From Mastigias papua (Eukaryota; Cnidaria; Scyphozoa; Rhizostomeae; Mastigiidae), in the NCBI GenBank assembly GCA_964019165.1, contig OZ025273.1, positions 9,181,225 to 9,245,224 on the forward strand: a DNA stretch of 64,000 bases. Direction: 5' to 3'. The position numbers and the translations under genes are program-made. Positions 21,746 through 33,438 of this stretch are shown piece after piece (the first letter of the stretch is position 1; each line of letters opens with the position of its first letter). The notes under the pieces are model-generated. The model searched no databases. It saw nothing but the letters and a program-made list of their open reading frames with translations, and was not told the DNA's origin.

Positions 21746-22210
21746 CTCTACTTCAATTTGGGTCATTTGTGGCAAAAATACCAAGGCCATAGCCCTACAC
21801 TTTGGCCAAAAATGGCTCATTGTGATCATTTTTTAATCTGCAATCAAAATCACTCACTTTCAATTTTGGTCACTTGTGTGCAATATACGAAGACTATAGT
21901 CTAACAGTTTACGACTTACGGCTTATAGCCTTACTTTTGTGCTACAAATGGCTCATTGTTATCACTTTTCAATCTGCAACCAAAATCATTCATCTTCTAT
22001 TTGGGTCATTTTTGGGCAAAATACTGAGGGTATATCCTTAAATTTTCGCCAAAAATGTGTCATTTTCATCACCTTTCAATCCCGAATCAAAAATCACTCA
22101 ATGTCAATGTGGGTCAGATTCGGACATAATAGAAAAGCTATAGCCTTACTGTTTGTCCAAAAATGGCTCATTTCCATCACTTTTCAATCTGCAATCAAAA
22201 TCACCCACGT
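21746..22210. repeat. Diverged satellite monomers, right of the Penelope insertion
   Basis: About four more old monomers, with TTTTTAATCTGCAATCAAAA and ACCAAGGCCATAGCC-type motifs, ending near CAATCAAAATCACCCACG. This is the last recognisable trace of the satellite family in the window. Confidence 0.8.
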
Positions 22211-22263
22211 TGGCCGTGGCTCCTATGTGGACAAGGTACTGGAGCAGTAGTTGTTGGTAATGG

Positions 22264-22640
22264 TTGCATGGTCATATAATGAGGCTATGCGTTTCTGTAC
22301 CGTCAATAGAGGTTAAATATGGCGGAGTAAGTCTAATAGCTAAAGAACGAATTTGCCATCGGACATTGCTGACTGATTTTAATTGCGCTCAAGGCAAGAC
22401 AATTGATACAGAGTCAAAAGGTACAAAGGACCATTTGATCAATGGCAAAATGGTAATAAATAACTGGAAATAGCAAAGGACTTACCGGTGCTTGGGATCG
22501 GTCGACCTTGAAACGGCCAGTGATACCGTGCCTCAGTCTTGGATTGTGGAGTCTCTTAGGATCTTTGGGATCGCTGAAAATCTTACCCACTTGCCATGTG
22601 TTGGTACTGCAAATTGGAAAACAAACTGATTGGTAACAAG
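22264..22640 (+). pseudogene. LINE reverse-transcriptase fragment
   Basis: Frameshifted pieces read KGTKDHLINGKMVINNWK, then ETASDTVPQSWIVESLRIFGIAENLTH and NWKTN. This follows the finger/palm region of a LINE RT around the first catalytic Asp (usually KAYDxVPHSWI), with that region degraded here. It resembles elements in which the RT is followed by a restriction-like endonuclease, as also seen at 23,060-23,790. Not functional. Confidence 0.65.
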
Positions 22641-22689
22641 AATTCACTGTGAACTCTTCACTAGAAACTCAAAGAGCTCTCAAATGCCC

Positions 22690-23055
22690 TGCATAATACA
22701 CAGACAGATTTAAAACCCCCCAAGAATTAATTCAGTATTTGGCAGAAATGTTTTTCTTATCGAGGAGCTAAAATGTGGAACGACCTTTGTACCGAAACTA
22801 AGCAGGCATCTTCCCTGAATGTATTTAAAAAACTTACTTAGGTAAATCTACTTAATTACATTTCTTTTCAGACAAGTTTTTAATGCTAGTTCTCTTTAGG
22901 TTTTAAATAAAAAGTTATTCTCGTATTATTGTATATATTTGCAATTGTACTATTTTTATTGCAATTAAAGTATTTTTGTTGTAAGTAAAGTTTTTAAGGC
23001 GAGGGTCCCCTGTCAATTAGCTCTGGCAGAAGGGCAACTCTCTTCAAATGAATTC
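22690..23055 (+). mobile_element. 3' end of a CR1/Jockey-like LINE
   Basis: The frame encodes FSYRGAKMWNDLCTETKQ and SLNVFKKLT then a stop. This is the typical C-terminus of CR1/Jockey-like pol, followed by a T/A-rich 3' UTR ending in GGGTCCCCTGTCAATTAGC and GGCAGAAGGGCAAC. An inverted relative of that terminal sequence sits at 23,865-23,900. Confidence 0.6.
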
Positions 23056-23059
23056 GAAG

Positions 23060-23790
23060 TCAAATTGGGACCAAATAATGCTCAGCTTGAGGAGAAGAAT
23101 CAATACCGAAATAAGATTGCAGGTAAAAGAAAGGAAGCATTCGAAGCAGTGCAGTTACAAGGACAATTCCACATAGATACGAAAGATGTGAAGAATGGTG
23201 AATCACCATGGGGGTGGCTTCGGAATGGAGATTTGAAAAGAGAAACATAGATTTTATTGGAAGCTGCACAAGGCCAAGCAATAAGTAGTAATTCAATGAA
23301 GAAAGATATTCATCATACTATTGCAACAAACAAATGCCGCTTGAGCGATGAGAGAGTGGAAAATGTTGATCACGTTCTTGCAAGTGGCAAAATTCTGGGA
23401 CAAAACAATACAAACGAGGAATTAACAAAGTCTGTCTCACTTTGCACCGGTCACTATGCAGAAAGTTTGGATATTTGCTACAATCACACACCAGAGAAAG
23501 TTTTGTGTGAAGCTGGTAAACCAAAGATTCTATGGGACTTTAATATCCAAACTGACAGGATAATGGAGCATCGAAGACCAGACATAATTGCACATGACGT
23601 AGAAAAGGAGAATTTCTCATAATAGATGCTGCAATACTTGCAGAAAAGAATATCGCAGATAAGGAAGTTGAAAAAATAACGTAATATGCCGAACTAAAAG
23701 TAGACGTTGCAAGAATGTGGGGATGCTTAAAAGCAAAAGTTAAAGTTATACCTGTTCTTATTGGAGCAATAGTAAGTAGGTAGTTAAATG
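23060..23790 (+). pseudogene. LINE C-terminal relic with restriction-like endonuclease signature
   Basis: Frames read PWGWLRNGDLKRET, a degraded Cys/His region (ERVENVDHVLASGKILG), then KILWDFNIQTDRIMEHRRPDI and, after a stop, IIDAAI. The RRPDI...(I)ID spacing resembles the PD...D core of the restriction-like endonuclease of R2/R4-type LINEs. It ends with VARMWG and KVKVIPVLIGAI, a common tail of this group. Several stops break it. Confidence 0.65.
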
Positions 23791-23859
23791 TATGAAGACT
23801 TCTATATAATGTCAGCACTTTCTTAACTTGTTCTTCATTTCATTTCAATTCATTTAAAA

Positions 23860-24920
23860 AAGGTTGCCCTTCAGCCGGAGCTCATTTACAAGGTACTCCA
23901 TACTCCATATTCCTTTCAGCCGGAGCTGATACTTCCATCATATCTCTTTAAATGTTTTTGCTTCGCTTACTGTCGGCACTATAATGGTATGCACCCTAAG
24001 CATTTCTTCCCTTATGCCATCCGTGACTCTCACTTCAGATGTTGATAATGGTCTACTTTTACATGTTCCTTCTCAAACACTTGTGTATCGAAAGGTCCTT
24101 GATCAAAAACTACGATATCTGGTCTTCAGTGCAGAGTTCAAGAGCCCTGCCAGTTTGGATATTCATGTGCCAAATTCACTTTCTCATTTTCCATTACTAC
24201 CTCTGGTCTGTGTGTGTGTGTGTTAAATTATTTTACATCGACTTTATTTCTAGTTTACAAATATACATATATATACACGTAAACTAATCTAAATCGATAA
24301 CTAAGTAATCATAAATAAAGAAAAAAATATTTTTTGAAGTTTATTTCCAGTCTAAATGAAAAGATACTAATTTCTATATATACATTTACATACGCTGCAT
24401 TTACAGTTAGGGCCCTCCCACTTTTTTAGCATATTTTTAAACATATCTAGATTTTCTGCCGACTTCATATCATTTGGCAGTCCATTCCACACTTGTGGGC
24501 CTAGGGATCGGAGGCTATTTGAACCAAAGGTGACTTGGTTTGGTCTATAATGTTGTAAATTGTTGGTTTCTCTTAATGAGTAACTAGAAGATTTCACTTT
24601 GAAAATGTCTTGCATGAAGGAAGGGTTTAGTTTGTTCAGAGTTTTGAAAATTTCAATGCACAGAAATTTTAGTCGGAAAACACGCATAGTACACCTTCCA
24701 GACTTTGAAAGTAAAACGTCGTATGAACTAAGTTGGTCATTATATAAAAATCTAAGGGCACGTTCTTGGATTTTTTCAATTTTCTGCAAGGAATTTGCCG
24801 ATGAAAAGTACCATACTAAAGGGCAATAATCAAAATTAGAATAGATGAAACTCTGGACAAGAATCTTCTTTTCATCAAAAGCAACAAAACTTTTAAGTCT
24901 TTTTAAAACATTGAGCTGTG
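23860..24920 (-). pseudogene. CR1/Jockey-like LINE C-terminus and 3' UTR, minus strand
   Basis: On the minus strand 24,789-24,367 encodes KIEKIQERALRFLYNDQLSSYD, then LNKLNPSFMQDIF, GSNSLRSLGPQVWNGLPNDM and CKCSVCKCIYRN before a stop. This is the end of a CR1-like pol. Upstream bases to about 24,905 continue in a related frame (FDYCPLVWYFSS). The 3' UTR runs down to about 23,860 and includes a short (TG)n tract near 24,210-24,225. The two-stage MITE-like ORFs on the plus strand here are shadows. Confidence 0.75.
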
Positions 24921-25150
24921 ATGCAGGTCTGTAGCGATATCACTTTTCGCTGTGCTCAAGGTTTGTAATTCTGGCTGCCAATGCAGTACATTGGCTAATT
25001 CACCAAGCCTCCAAAGCTGGTATTGCCTATGGGCTGAGATTTCACATTCGGAAACTAAATAAGCAAGTGTTTCTTCCCGTTCTCCCCGCATTCTACAGAT
25101 GGGAGAGACATTCTCTTATCAATGTGATGCTTAATTAGCCTCGTTCTTTT
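24903..25150 (-). pseudogene. Small LINE C-terminal fragment, minus strand
   Basis: Encodes MRGEREETLAYLVSECEISA and HRQYQLWRLGELANVLHW. This is the degraded Cys/His segment and following WRHDxVAxxxHW-like stretch seen after the RT in restriction-like-endonuclease LINEs. It abuts the CR1-like relic. Not functional. Confidence 0.6.
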
Positions 25151-26320
25151 GCCTATTCTTGTCCTAATAGGGTTCCTTCGGTTGCCTCCTTTACGTCTCA
25201 AAACTTAAAATCCTTAGAGAATCGAACTTCAAATCCATAGCAGATAATTCAAAAGCGGAAAATATTCCTATGCAAAAACACACCATGAAGAATTGTCCAG
25301 TCTAAAGTAAAACGATTTGTGAATGCTGTCTCCTCATCTAAAACTACTTGCGAATGTTGTCTCCTAATTTAAAACTACTTGTGATTGCTGTCTCCTCGTT
25401 TAAAAAGAAGACTATAAGCACGAAATATACCAAAACAATTTCCTTGTAAAGGGCGTCCGCTTATGACTAACCACCCCTCCTTGTTAATCCTCTCTCCCCT
25501 AACGTGCGGATATCCCTTATGGATGGCCCCTGTATGAGAACCAGTATGTACTAGCAACATTACTATGCAATCAAATATGAAAACTTTATTAATATTCCAT
25601 CAAAATATACAACTGTAAACCTCGCTTGAAAAGGTAGTCTACAGATGGCTACTTGGGTAATACAAGAAAAAAACAGAGAACACTAAAGTTAAAGATAAGA
25701 AGTTCTGGAGAGTCCCAATCTTTATTACGGCCACAGAATATGTAGTATGTAGTTCTTATGGCAATGGTTATTGTCCGTCTTATTATATATTTTCTGGTTG
25801 TGATGTCGTATTTAAGGTCCTTTAACATATCAAGAAAGCTTCAGGTGTGCTGGTCAAAAATACCAAGAGCACTCATGGACAAATTTATATATTTAACTTC
25901 ATTAAATTTTTGCTGCTGTTCCCTTATTAAGGTCGTATCTTGAGTTGTTTCCTATACTAATAATAAGTATAATAATATATGTCCTGGGTAGGATGTTAAA
26001 CTGCAACCGGTTATGGAGCTTCGAAGTAGGATAATTAGGTTACCCTTTGCAATAGCTACCTCCAGGTCACCCTTAAGCAAGGTGTAGTACCTGCAAGTTC
26101 TCACCGAGACTATGGAATATCAGGTTGACGTCTGGCGGGGGCTAGTATGCTTCATGGGTAGAGGGGACTCTTTAGCCTTGGCTGGCAACTCCTCTAGTGA
26201 TGGTGTCACAATCAAGCCATACAAGCAATTCTTTTTATGGAAGAAATGAAACAAAGTTATATACAGTATCGATCGTCGCGCGGGTAAACAAGGACTGCAT
26301 CCCTTAGTAGGGAATCAGGT
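25151..26320. other. No recognisable gene
   Basis: AT-rich sequence with short random frames. CTCCTC/TTTAAAACTACTTG motifs repeat three times at about 25,320-25,400. The GTTATGGAGCTTCGAAG motif at 26,010 recurs at 26,480, hinting at more LINE debris. Confidence 0.5.
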
Positions 26321-26321
26321 T

Positions 26322-26800
26322 GTGGTCAAAAAGTTTTCTGCCGGAATAAACTCTTCGAATAATGCATTTGAGGATCACCATGTCGAGGGAAGTATCCGCC
26401 AAGGGCCTCAAAATGCAACACCTCAAACCCACCAAAGAGCAACAAGAATTAAATGGTCAAGGGAAGAGTACAAGGATGTCGTTATGGAGCTTCGAAGAAG
26501 GATAGTGAAACAAACCACCTTGTCTCACGCCACCCTGAATTAGAGAAAGCAGAAGACACCCAAAGACACAATAAAATAGCAGCCTATTCCATTGGAGAAT
26601 TTGTAGGCACCATAACATTAAGTGCAAGCCAGATACTACCAACACAACCCAAAAACAGTAACAGACAATACCGAAGTCACTGTATTGTGGGACATGCCAG
26701 TCCAAACTGACAAAGAAATCAAGACCAATAAGCCTGACATAATAGTGAAACATCCATTTAGCCGCTACGAAAAATGCATCAACTTCTTGGGGAACAACGT
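26322..26800 (+). pseudogene. LINE fragments (N-terminal and C-terminal pieces)
   Basis: The first frame (IKWSREEYKDVVMELRRR) resembles the N-terminal region of R4/R2-like LINE pol. The last frame (TVLWDMPVQTDKEIKTNKPD followed by IIVK) is the restriction-like endonuclease segment with a KPDIIVK core. The middle is missing, so this is an internally deleted relic. Confidence 0.6.
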
Positions 26801-26814
26801 TTAGTAGAGGGTAT

Positions 26815-29780
26815 CTTGCGGCACTTTTCCTTCAGCGTTTACCCCCGAGTGCCCTGCTCATCCTTGCTACAACTGCCGACACTCTTTCCCTCCATCAAAT
26901 TGTTGCCACAGCTAATAAAATTTTAGAAGTTGCTACCCCTTCCACTCAGATCACAACTGTTCAACAACCAGTTCCTCCTTCATCTGCTTCAGCTTCCAAA
27001 AAAATGGTTACCCTTTACAACCAAGTTGACAAGCTCACAGCTCAAATCGAGAGCCTAGTTAATCACCTTCAAATTCAGCCTCCTCGCTACAATTCTCTAC
27101 GCAGACGTTCTCCTTCTCAGATTCGTCGATTCTCTCCGTCAGCAATGCCTTCTCTGTGCTGGTACCACCATCGCTATGGTAGCAATGCTTGCAAACGTTC
27201 ACCATCCTACTCCTTTACTTCACTTGCGTTCCCTCAGGGAAACGGCCAAGTCAGCACCTAGGGACCCGGAGTCATGCTGGTTCTGATTTCCAAAGTCGTC
27301 TATTTTATGTGACTGATCGTATTAGTGACACATGATTCTTGATAGACACCGAAGCTGAAGTCAGTGTAATCCCACATGCTAGGATAGAAAAATACCATTG
27401 CTCTTCACATCATTCGCAAGTTGCCGATAAACTCCAATTACTGCCTATGGTCACAAATCACTCTTTTGATATTGGACTTCGTCTTGTCTACCGCTGGATC
27501 TTCACCATTGCTGATGTACCATTCCCCATCCTTGGTGCTGATTTCCCGGCTTCCCATGATCTGATTGAAGATGTCTTTCGCCGCAAACTTCCTGATTGGA
27601 CTATGAAGTTATCTATCCATTGTATTCAATCGCATGATCCTTCACCCTGCCCAATCTTTGCCCTCCCGGATACTGAAACTTCTTATCACTGTTTACTAAA
27701 CAACTTTCCTGATATCACTCGTCCTTTATATCATGCAGCAATCATTAAGCATTCTGTTACTCACCATGTTCGCAAGCAAGGTTCGCCCATTGTCAGTTGC
27801 ACCAGACGTCTAGCTTCTGATCGTCTTCCCATCGGTAAAGCTGAATTCCAGTACATGTTACAACTTGGGATTAATCGCCCATCCCAAAGTCCTTGGTCCT
27901 CTCCATTACATGTGGTACCAAAGCCCACTCCTGGTGACTGGCGTCCATGTGGTGATTACCGTGCAATAAACAATGCTACTAGTTCCGATTGCTATCCTAT
28001 ACCTCACATTCAAGACTATTCTGCAACATTCAATGGTAAGACTATCTTCTCCCAAAATTGATTTAGTGCTTGCCTACCACCAGATTCCAGTAGAGCCAAG
28101 TGATATTCCGAAAACTGCCCTTATCACACCTTTCGGTTTCCTTGAATTCGTTTGTAAGCCATTGACTACACAATGATGCGCAAACTTTTCAATGTTTCAT
28201 CCATGAAGTTTTAAGAGGTTTTGATTTTGTTTATGCATACATTGACGACCAATTGGCAGCCAGTTCTTCACCCACTAAGCATTTGGAAAACTTGAATCTG
28301 CTTGTCACACGTCTTCAAGAGTATGGCATTCTTATTAATCCAGAAAAATGCCAATTTGGCCAATCATCCTTGGACTTCTTGAGAAATCTCATTACTTCAG
28401 GGGGAGTGTCCCTTCCACAGAAAGTTTCTGCCATTCTTGATTTTGCACCAGCCATATCACTTACACAACTTCGCGAATTTCTTGGATTAATCAATTTTTA
28501 TCGTCGTTTTATCTCAAACTGTCCCACTATTCTCCAACCATTAACTGATTTGTTATCAAGATATAAAAGAAGCCTTGCCTTTAAACGGCGATTCTTTGTC
28601 TGCTTTCAATAACATCAAACAGGCTCTTGATGATGCAGCGCTACTCATTCATCCTTCAGTGGATGGTCCATATTCTCTTACTGTTGATGCCTCCAATATT
28701 GCAGTTGGAGCAGTGCTACAACAGTATAGTCAGGGAATTTGGCGACCGATACTTTTCTTTTCCAAGCGATTGCAGCCTGCTGAGACAAACTACAGTATCT
28801 TCACTCGCAAACTTTTAGCCGTATACCTTGCTATCAAGCACTTTTGCTGCTGCCTAGAAGGACGGGAATTTCACATGTGAACTTATCATAAGCCACTCAT
28901 ACATGCATTATCATCACCAGGTCGATACTCACCTACGAAAATCCGCCATCTTGATATCATTTCCCATTTCACTTCTGATATTCGTCATATTTCTGGTCAT
29001 GACAATGTTGTTGCCGATGCTTCATCTCGTATAGCAGTCAATTCTTTTACTAGTTTTTCCTCTCTTAATTTTTCATTATTTTTTCACAGGCTCAAGACGG
29101 TGACCTAGAACTTACAGTTCTCCATTCCTCCTCTTCTAAGTCTCTCAAGCCATTTCCTCTTCCATCATCCTCTGGAACAATGCTCTGTGAGGTTTCCACT
29201 GGCACCCCCACCCATATATTCTTTCTAGTTACCGACACCTTATTTTTGACACACTCCATTCGATTTCCCACCCCAGTATCAGAGCAACACAATCACAGAA
29301 CACAATGTCTTATCACCCAGCGCTATGTTTGGCCTAGTATCCATCGCCTGTGGATTCGCACTTGCCATCACTGTCAGCAAGCAAAAGTTCTCAGACACAC
29401 TAAGGCATCCATTGCAACTTTTGCTAACCAAGATGTTCGTTTTCATCGATATAGGTGGAACACTGCCTCAATCAAATAATCACAAATACCTCCTGACATG
29501 TATTGATAGATTCACACGCAAGCCAGAAGCTATTGTAATTCCCGATATCACTGCCAAGACAATTACTAGTGCATTTGTTACACGTTGGACTTTCACCTTT
29601 GGTATTCCTTCCACTGTCACAACAGATAGGGGTTCCAAATTTGAACCTCATATTTTCAATTTGGTTAATGCTCTGTTAGGCTCCAAATGGACGTGTACCA
29701 CTGCCTGTCACCCTTGTGCCAAAGGTCTTGTTGAGTGCTTCCATCGACAATGGGGGGAGGGATGTAGTGAGATTTTGATT
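26815..29780 (+). pseudogene. Ty3/gypsy retrotransposon gag-pol relic
   Basis: Broken frames follow gypsy pol order. The end of gag is a Gln/Ser-rich stretch with FLQRL and IESLVNHLQI (26,815-27,260). The protease at 27,339 reads LIDTEAEVSVIP, with Glu where the catalytic DTG has Gly. The RT has [36 protein letters not shown] and FLGLINFYRRFI. RNase H reads LTVDASNIAVGAVLQQ. Integrase has a CHHC-like CHHCQQAK stretch, CIDRFTRKPEA, TTDRGSKFE and GLVECFHRQ. A one-base frameshift falls near 28,050. No flanking LTRs were recognised, and the integrase C-terminus is lost. Confidence 0.9.
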
Positions 29781-29980
29781 GACGGCTATGGACCTATTTG
29801 CATTAGAAATAGACATTGGAATTCAAACTCTTTTGTTTTAGCTGTAGACCCTACTATTTGACTGTAACATTGTTTATTTTGTAGAAAGAATCTAGTGTCG
29901 CTTAAAAACGGCAGTTATTGAAAAACCAGGATCTGTTTTCTCCTCTGGCAACCATAATTAAGTCGAGGAAGATAATAGCC
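29781..29980. other. Junction after gypsy relic
   Basis: No similarity recognised beyond the end of the integrase core. Confidence 0.4.
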
Positions 29981-30415
29981 AAACACACTAAAAGAAAACA
30001 CCGGAAGTGCGGTACGGATGCTCAAAATATGCAAATACAGTGTACCTATGGAGACAACAAAATAGCGACAAAATAAGATATGCGAAACAAATGGTCTATC
30101 ATCAAAGCATCAAGGGTATGACGTAGAACCATAACTGGCTATCGAAAACAACATAATGAAAGTTCAATGGGATTTCACAATTCAAATAGAGAAAGAAATA
30201 ACAGCGATTTGCCTCGATAGAGCACTTATCGACAAAAATACAGAACTGCTTTACTAATATCTAGAGATAACAAAATTGTTGATAAGCATACTAATAAAGT
30301 CTTTGACAAAATGTTCACCAATTACATTGGAAAGATACCTGGAACGATAAGTATACATACATAAGATTCAAACAATAACACTATTGGGAACTGCTATGCA
30401 GCAAGAAGAGGCAGC
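29981..30415 (+). pseudogene. LINE C-terminal relic
   Basis: Contains MKVQWDFTIQIEKEITAI, YIGKIPGTISI and QTITLLGTA, the end of the restriction-like-endonuclease LINE group. The linking part (PD...ID, VPVVIGALG) is lost and the frame is broken. Confidence 0.55.
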
Positions 30416-30473
30416 TAGTGGGACCATGGGATCAGTGTGGACTGGGACGCGATACCAACAAATATTGACACTT

Positions 30474-30702
30474 TGAATATCAGCGTATGAAAATTTCCTT
30501 TGCCTAAGAAGATAAGGTTTTCTACCCTTTGTTTCCTGGTTTCTATAGCAACCCATTAAAATTTTATTTTTCTGATTAAAAATTTAGATTTTCCACATTA
30601 AATTACACCTACCAACCAGATGGAAGTATTGCAAACAATAAAGATTTTAGATTTTTAACCTTCCAAGTACTTGCTGTCGAAGTGCTACAGCCATGAAGTG
30701 TA
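30474..30702 (+). repeat. 228-bp dispersed repeat, copy 1
   Basis: Starts GAATATCAGCGTATGAAAAT and ends TACTTGCTGTCGAAGTGCTA plus a few bases. It matches 34,762-34,990 in the same orientation at roughly 85-90% by eye, with shared blocks such as CCTTCCAAGTACTTGCTGTC. Neither copy has obvious terminal inverted repeats. It lies between two LINE C-terminal relics. Confidence 0.85.
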
Positions 30703-30849
30703 TGAAATTTTAACTGCCTGTGCTCTAGGTTATACAAAGTAACCTAAGAAATGGGGTGGACACACTTGTACATATACAACAATAGCTCATCGTAAAGTAA
30801 ACAGGATGTATCACTTAAGGAGTATAAAATATCAGCAAGCACAAAGACC

Positions 30850-31067
30850 TGGAAATTGAAATACAGAAGACGTGGCAATTGAAAGCGACAATAATGCCCG
30901 TTGTATCTGGGGCTTTAGGTATGATACAGAAGAAAACTGAAAGTCTTTTCAAGCGAATGCCAGGGAACGCTTGTCTGCAAGAATTACAAAAGATAGTACT
31001 GAATGGGACGTCTCGTCTACCTGCAACATGTGCTTTCTCTGTGATCCTATATATTGCTCTTACATAA
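30850..31067 (+). pseudogene. LINE C-terminal tail relic
   Basis: Encodes ATIMPVVSGALGMIQKKTES and GNACLQELQKIVLNGTSR, the usual last segment (VPVVIGALG ... LQKIVLTGTA) of the same LINE group as the neighbours. Only the final part of the protein is left. Confidence 0.6.
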
Positions 31068-32031
31068 TCAAAGGATCAAGGTACCAGTACGGTTGAAAAA
31101 TGTTAAAAAATTGAAACTTTTTTCATGTCTATTTAAAAGCCCCATTATTGGTGTTTAAAATTAAAAAAGTTTTGATCATTGTAGGTAGCTAAAGACTAAT
31201 AAATTTTGGCATTGTTAAGCAGTGGTCTTGCCCAAACCGTTTACATTTATCATTCATCCTGTGAATGAGGTACACCGTAAGAACAGTAAAATTTTGTGAA
31301 TGCCGGGCATCGATATACCCACTTGAAGCTCAGAATTCCCTCTTTCAACCACGCTTGGAATAGAAGGTACTTCACGAAGAGCTCCCTTTGAAACTAATTT
31401 GAGGGTAACTATTGCGTCCAGGGGTATCGGTTGTGGGCACTCTGCTTTGACAGAATGGGGCTCAATCATAAACAGGCCAAGGTTTTTGGCCAAAACAACA
31501 TTTCACTCTTTACAAGAAAGGGTACGTGACGGCAGCAAGAAGGCGTACAATGACATTTCGCAGAAGACAGTAGAAAAAGTGAAAGAGGCATACAGGGAGT
31601 TTGGTGTTGTTCCAAATGAAAATGGTAACCTGGACATAAGTGTTTCTTGTGATGGAACCTGGCAAAAAAGGGGACACTCATCATATAATTGTGTTGCTTC
31701 AGTAATTGACCTCTTAAGTGGCTCACTAATTGATGTAGAAGTATTGTCAAATCATTGCTCCAAGTGCAATAAAGGCCCAGATGAAAGTGATCCAACATAT
31801 GAAGATTGGAAAAAAATCACATCAAATGTCTACGTGTCACAAGAATTTTGATGGCAAATCAAATGCTATGGAGGTAGAATGTGCTAACAGAATTTGGAGT
31901 AGGTCAGTTTAAAGGTATGACCTATGCTACACTACAATGTTGTCAAATGGGGATTCAAAAGCATATGATACCATCTCCACAATGGAAGTTGATGGCAAGG
32001 ATAAAACAATAGAGAGAGAAGAATGCATCTA

Positions 32032-33438
32032 CAGTAGAACTCGCATAATTCGGATCTAATTGGACCGCCTAATTTCGTCCGGATTAAAGCAAATCCGGAT
32101 TACGTTAAATTTTTTTCAGGGACCCCGTTAAATGTATGTTGTTGTTGTCTGGAGGTCACTCCCAGCATATTTCGGATTCACGTACAATGTCATAATTCAA
32201 GTCACTCCTGAATACCTATTGACAGATAGGTTGTGCAGTCGTCGACTACCATTGCAATTTTTCTATGTTTAAGTTTTATTTGTCTGTCTAGTTTCGCTAA
32301 CCATTCAGTGAACAGTTCCCTTGTCATCCACGCATTCTTATTTGCCTTGTAAGTAACGGGAATATGAAGCACATTTCTGAAAGCCAGAGGCTTTTGGCTT
32401 CTGCCCACCACTATTAGCAGCACCTTTTTCCTTCCAGTCATGTTTGCCGCAACTAATGCAGTAATCCTAGTCTTGCTTTTTGCCACCATGCTGCTTTGTA
32501 CCGATGAATCCTAGGCTTTTTCTGGTAACAGTGGCCAGAACAGACCGATTTCATCAGCATTATAAATGTTCTCTGGTTCAAACAACTTTAGGATCTCTTT
32601 TAGTTTTCCTACCTTCCACTCTTTCACAGTTCAGTATCCACTCCCCCTGCTTCGCTTGATTTCAAAATTTTCCCCATTCCGTAGCTTTTTTTAATCGGTG
32701 GATCCATCCCGAGGTCATTCCGAACTTTCATAACCGAATTCCTTAAGAAATAGCTAGCCTTTGCTACAAGCATGTCTCCGTCAATTTTCAAATCAGAATC
32801 GGTACAATACTGACGGAACCGAATAATAAGAGCGGTATCGATGTTGGAAAATGTACATTTTTTACACGCTTTATTGTACCCTTTCTTGCATCTGGTGGAT
32901 TTTCCACGACATTAAAAGCTTTTTTCTTCGTTTTTGCCTTCATCATATGACTTAAAGTGTGTGTTTTTATTCCAAACTTTAACGCTATGTCGCTTCTTTT
33001 TTTTCCCGGATTCTCATCGCAAAATTTAATTACTCTATATTTCTCTTAGTACGTACGATCTGTATGCTTTCGCTTTGAAGCCATGGTGACTATGAAAGTG
33101 TATTGTTTTAAAGTGTTGCCAACAAGCTGGCCTCTGCTTGAAGCAGGAATTCATGTCACTTATTGGTTATAATGTATGCAGTTAGGATAGGGTAATACAG
33201 TGAAGAACACACCTGTGCTTATTGACATATGTCTAAGATCGTTTATCCGGACTACCGTAAAAAAATAGCATAATTGCTCATACATATAGTCCGGTTTATG
33301 CATTTATCCGGACTAGGAAATCCGGATAAAGGGAATTACTTTAGTACATTTCAATAGGAAATTAATTGGACCTAGCAATTCTGTACGGAATACAACAAAA
33401 TCCGGATAAAGCCGATCCGAATTATGCGAGTTCTACTG
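32032..33438 (-). mobile_element. Tigger/pogo-type DNA transposon nested in the Mutator-like relic
   Basis: Perfect terminal inverted repeats begin CAGTAGAACTCGCATAATTC at 32,032 and end with the exact complement at 33,438. TA dinucleotides flank both ends (32,030-32,031 and 33,439-33,440), the target duplication of the Tc1/mariner-pogo group. The 1,407-bp element carries a decayed transposase on the minus strand. Removing it rejoins the Mutator-like frame, so it came later. Confidence 0.95.
32202..33084 (-). pseudogene. Tigger/CENP-B-like transposase (degenerate)
   Basis: The start ATG is at 33,084 (MASKRKHTDRTY) with a stop at codon 13. A CENP-B-type helix-turn-helix follows (EKYRVIKFCDENPGKK, DIALKFGI). 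In the DDE region the first Asp is in YNADEIGLFWPLLPEK (about 32,520-32,560). Then come MVAKSKTRITALVAANMTGR, KNAWMTRELFTEWLAKLD and IAMVVDDC, which holds the second catalytic Asp. Several frames are needed to read it, so it is inactive. Confidence 0.85.
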
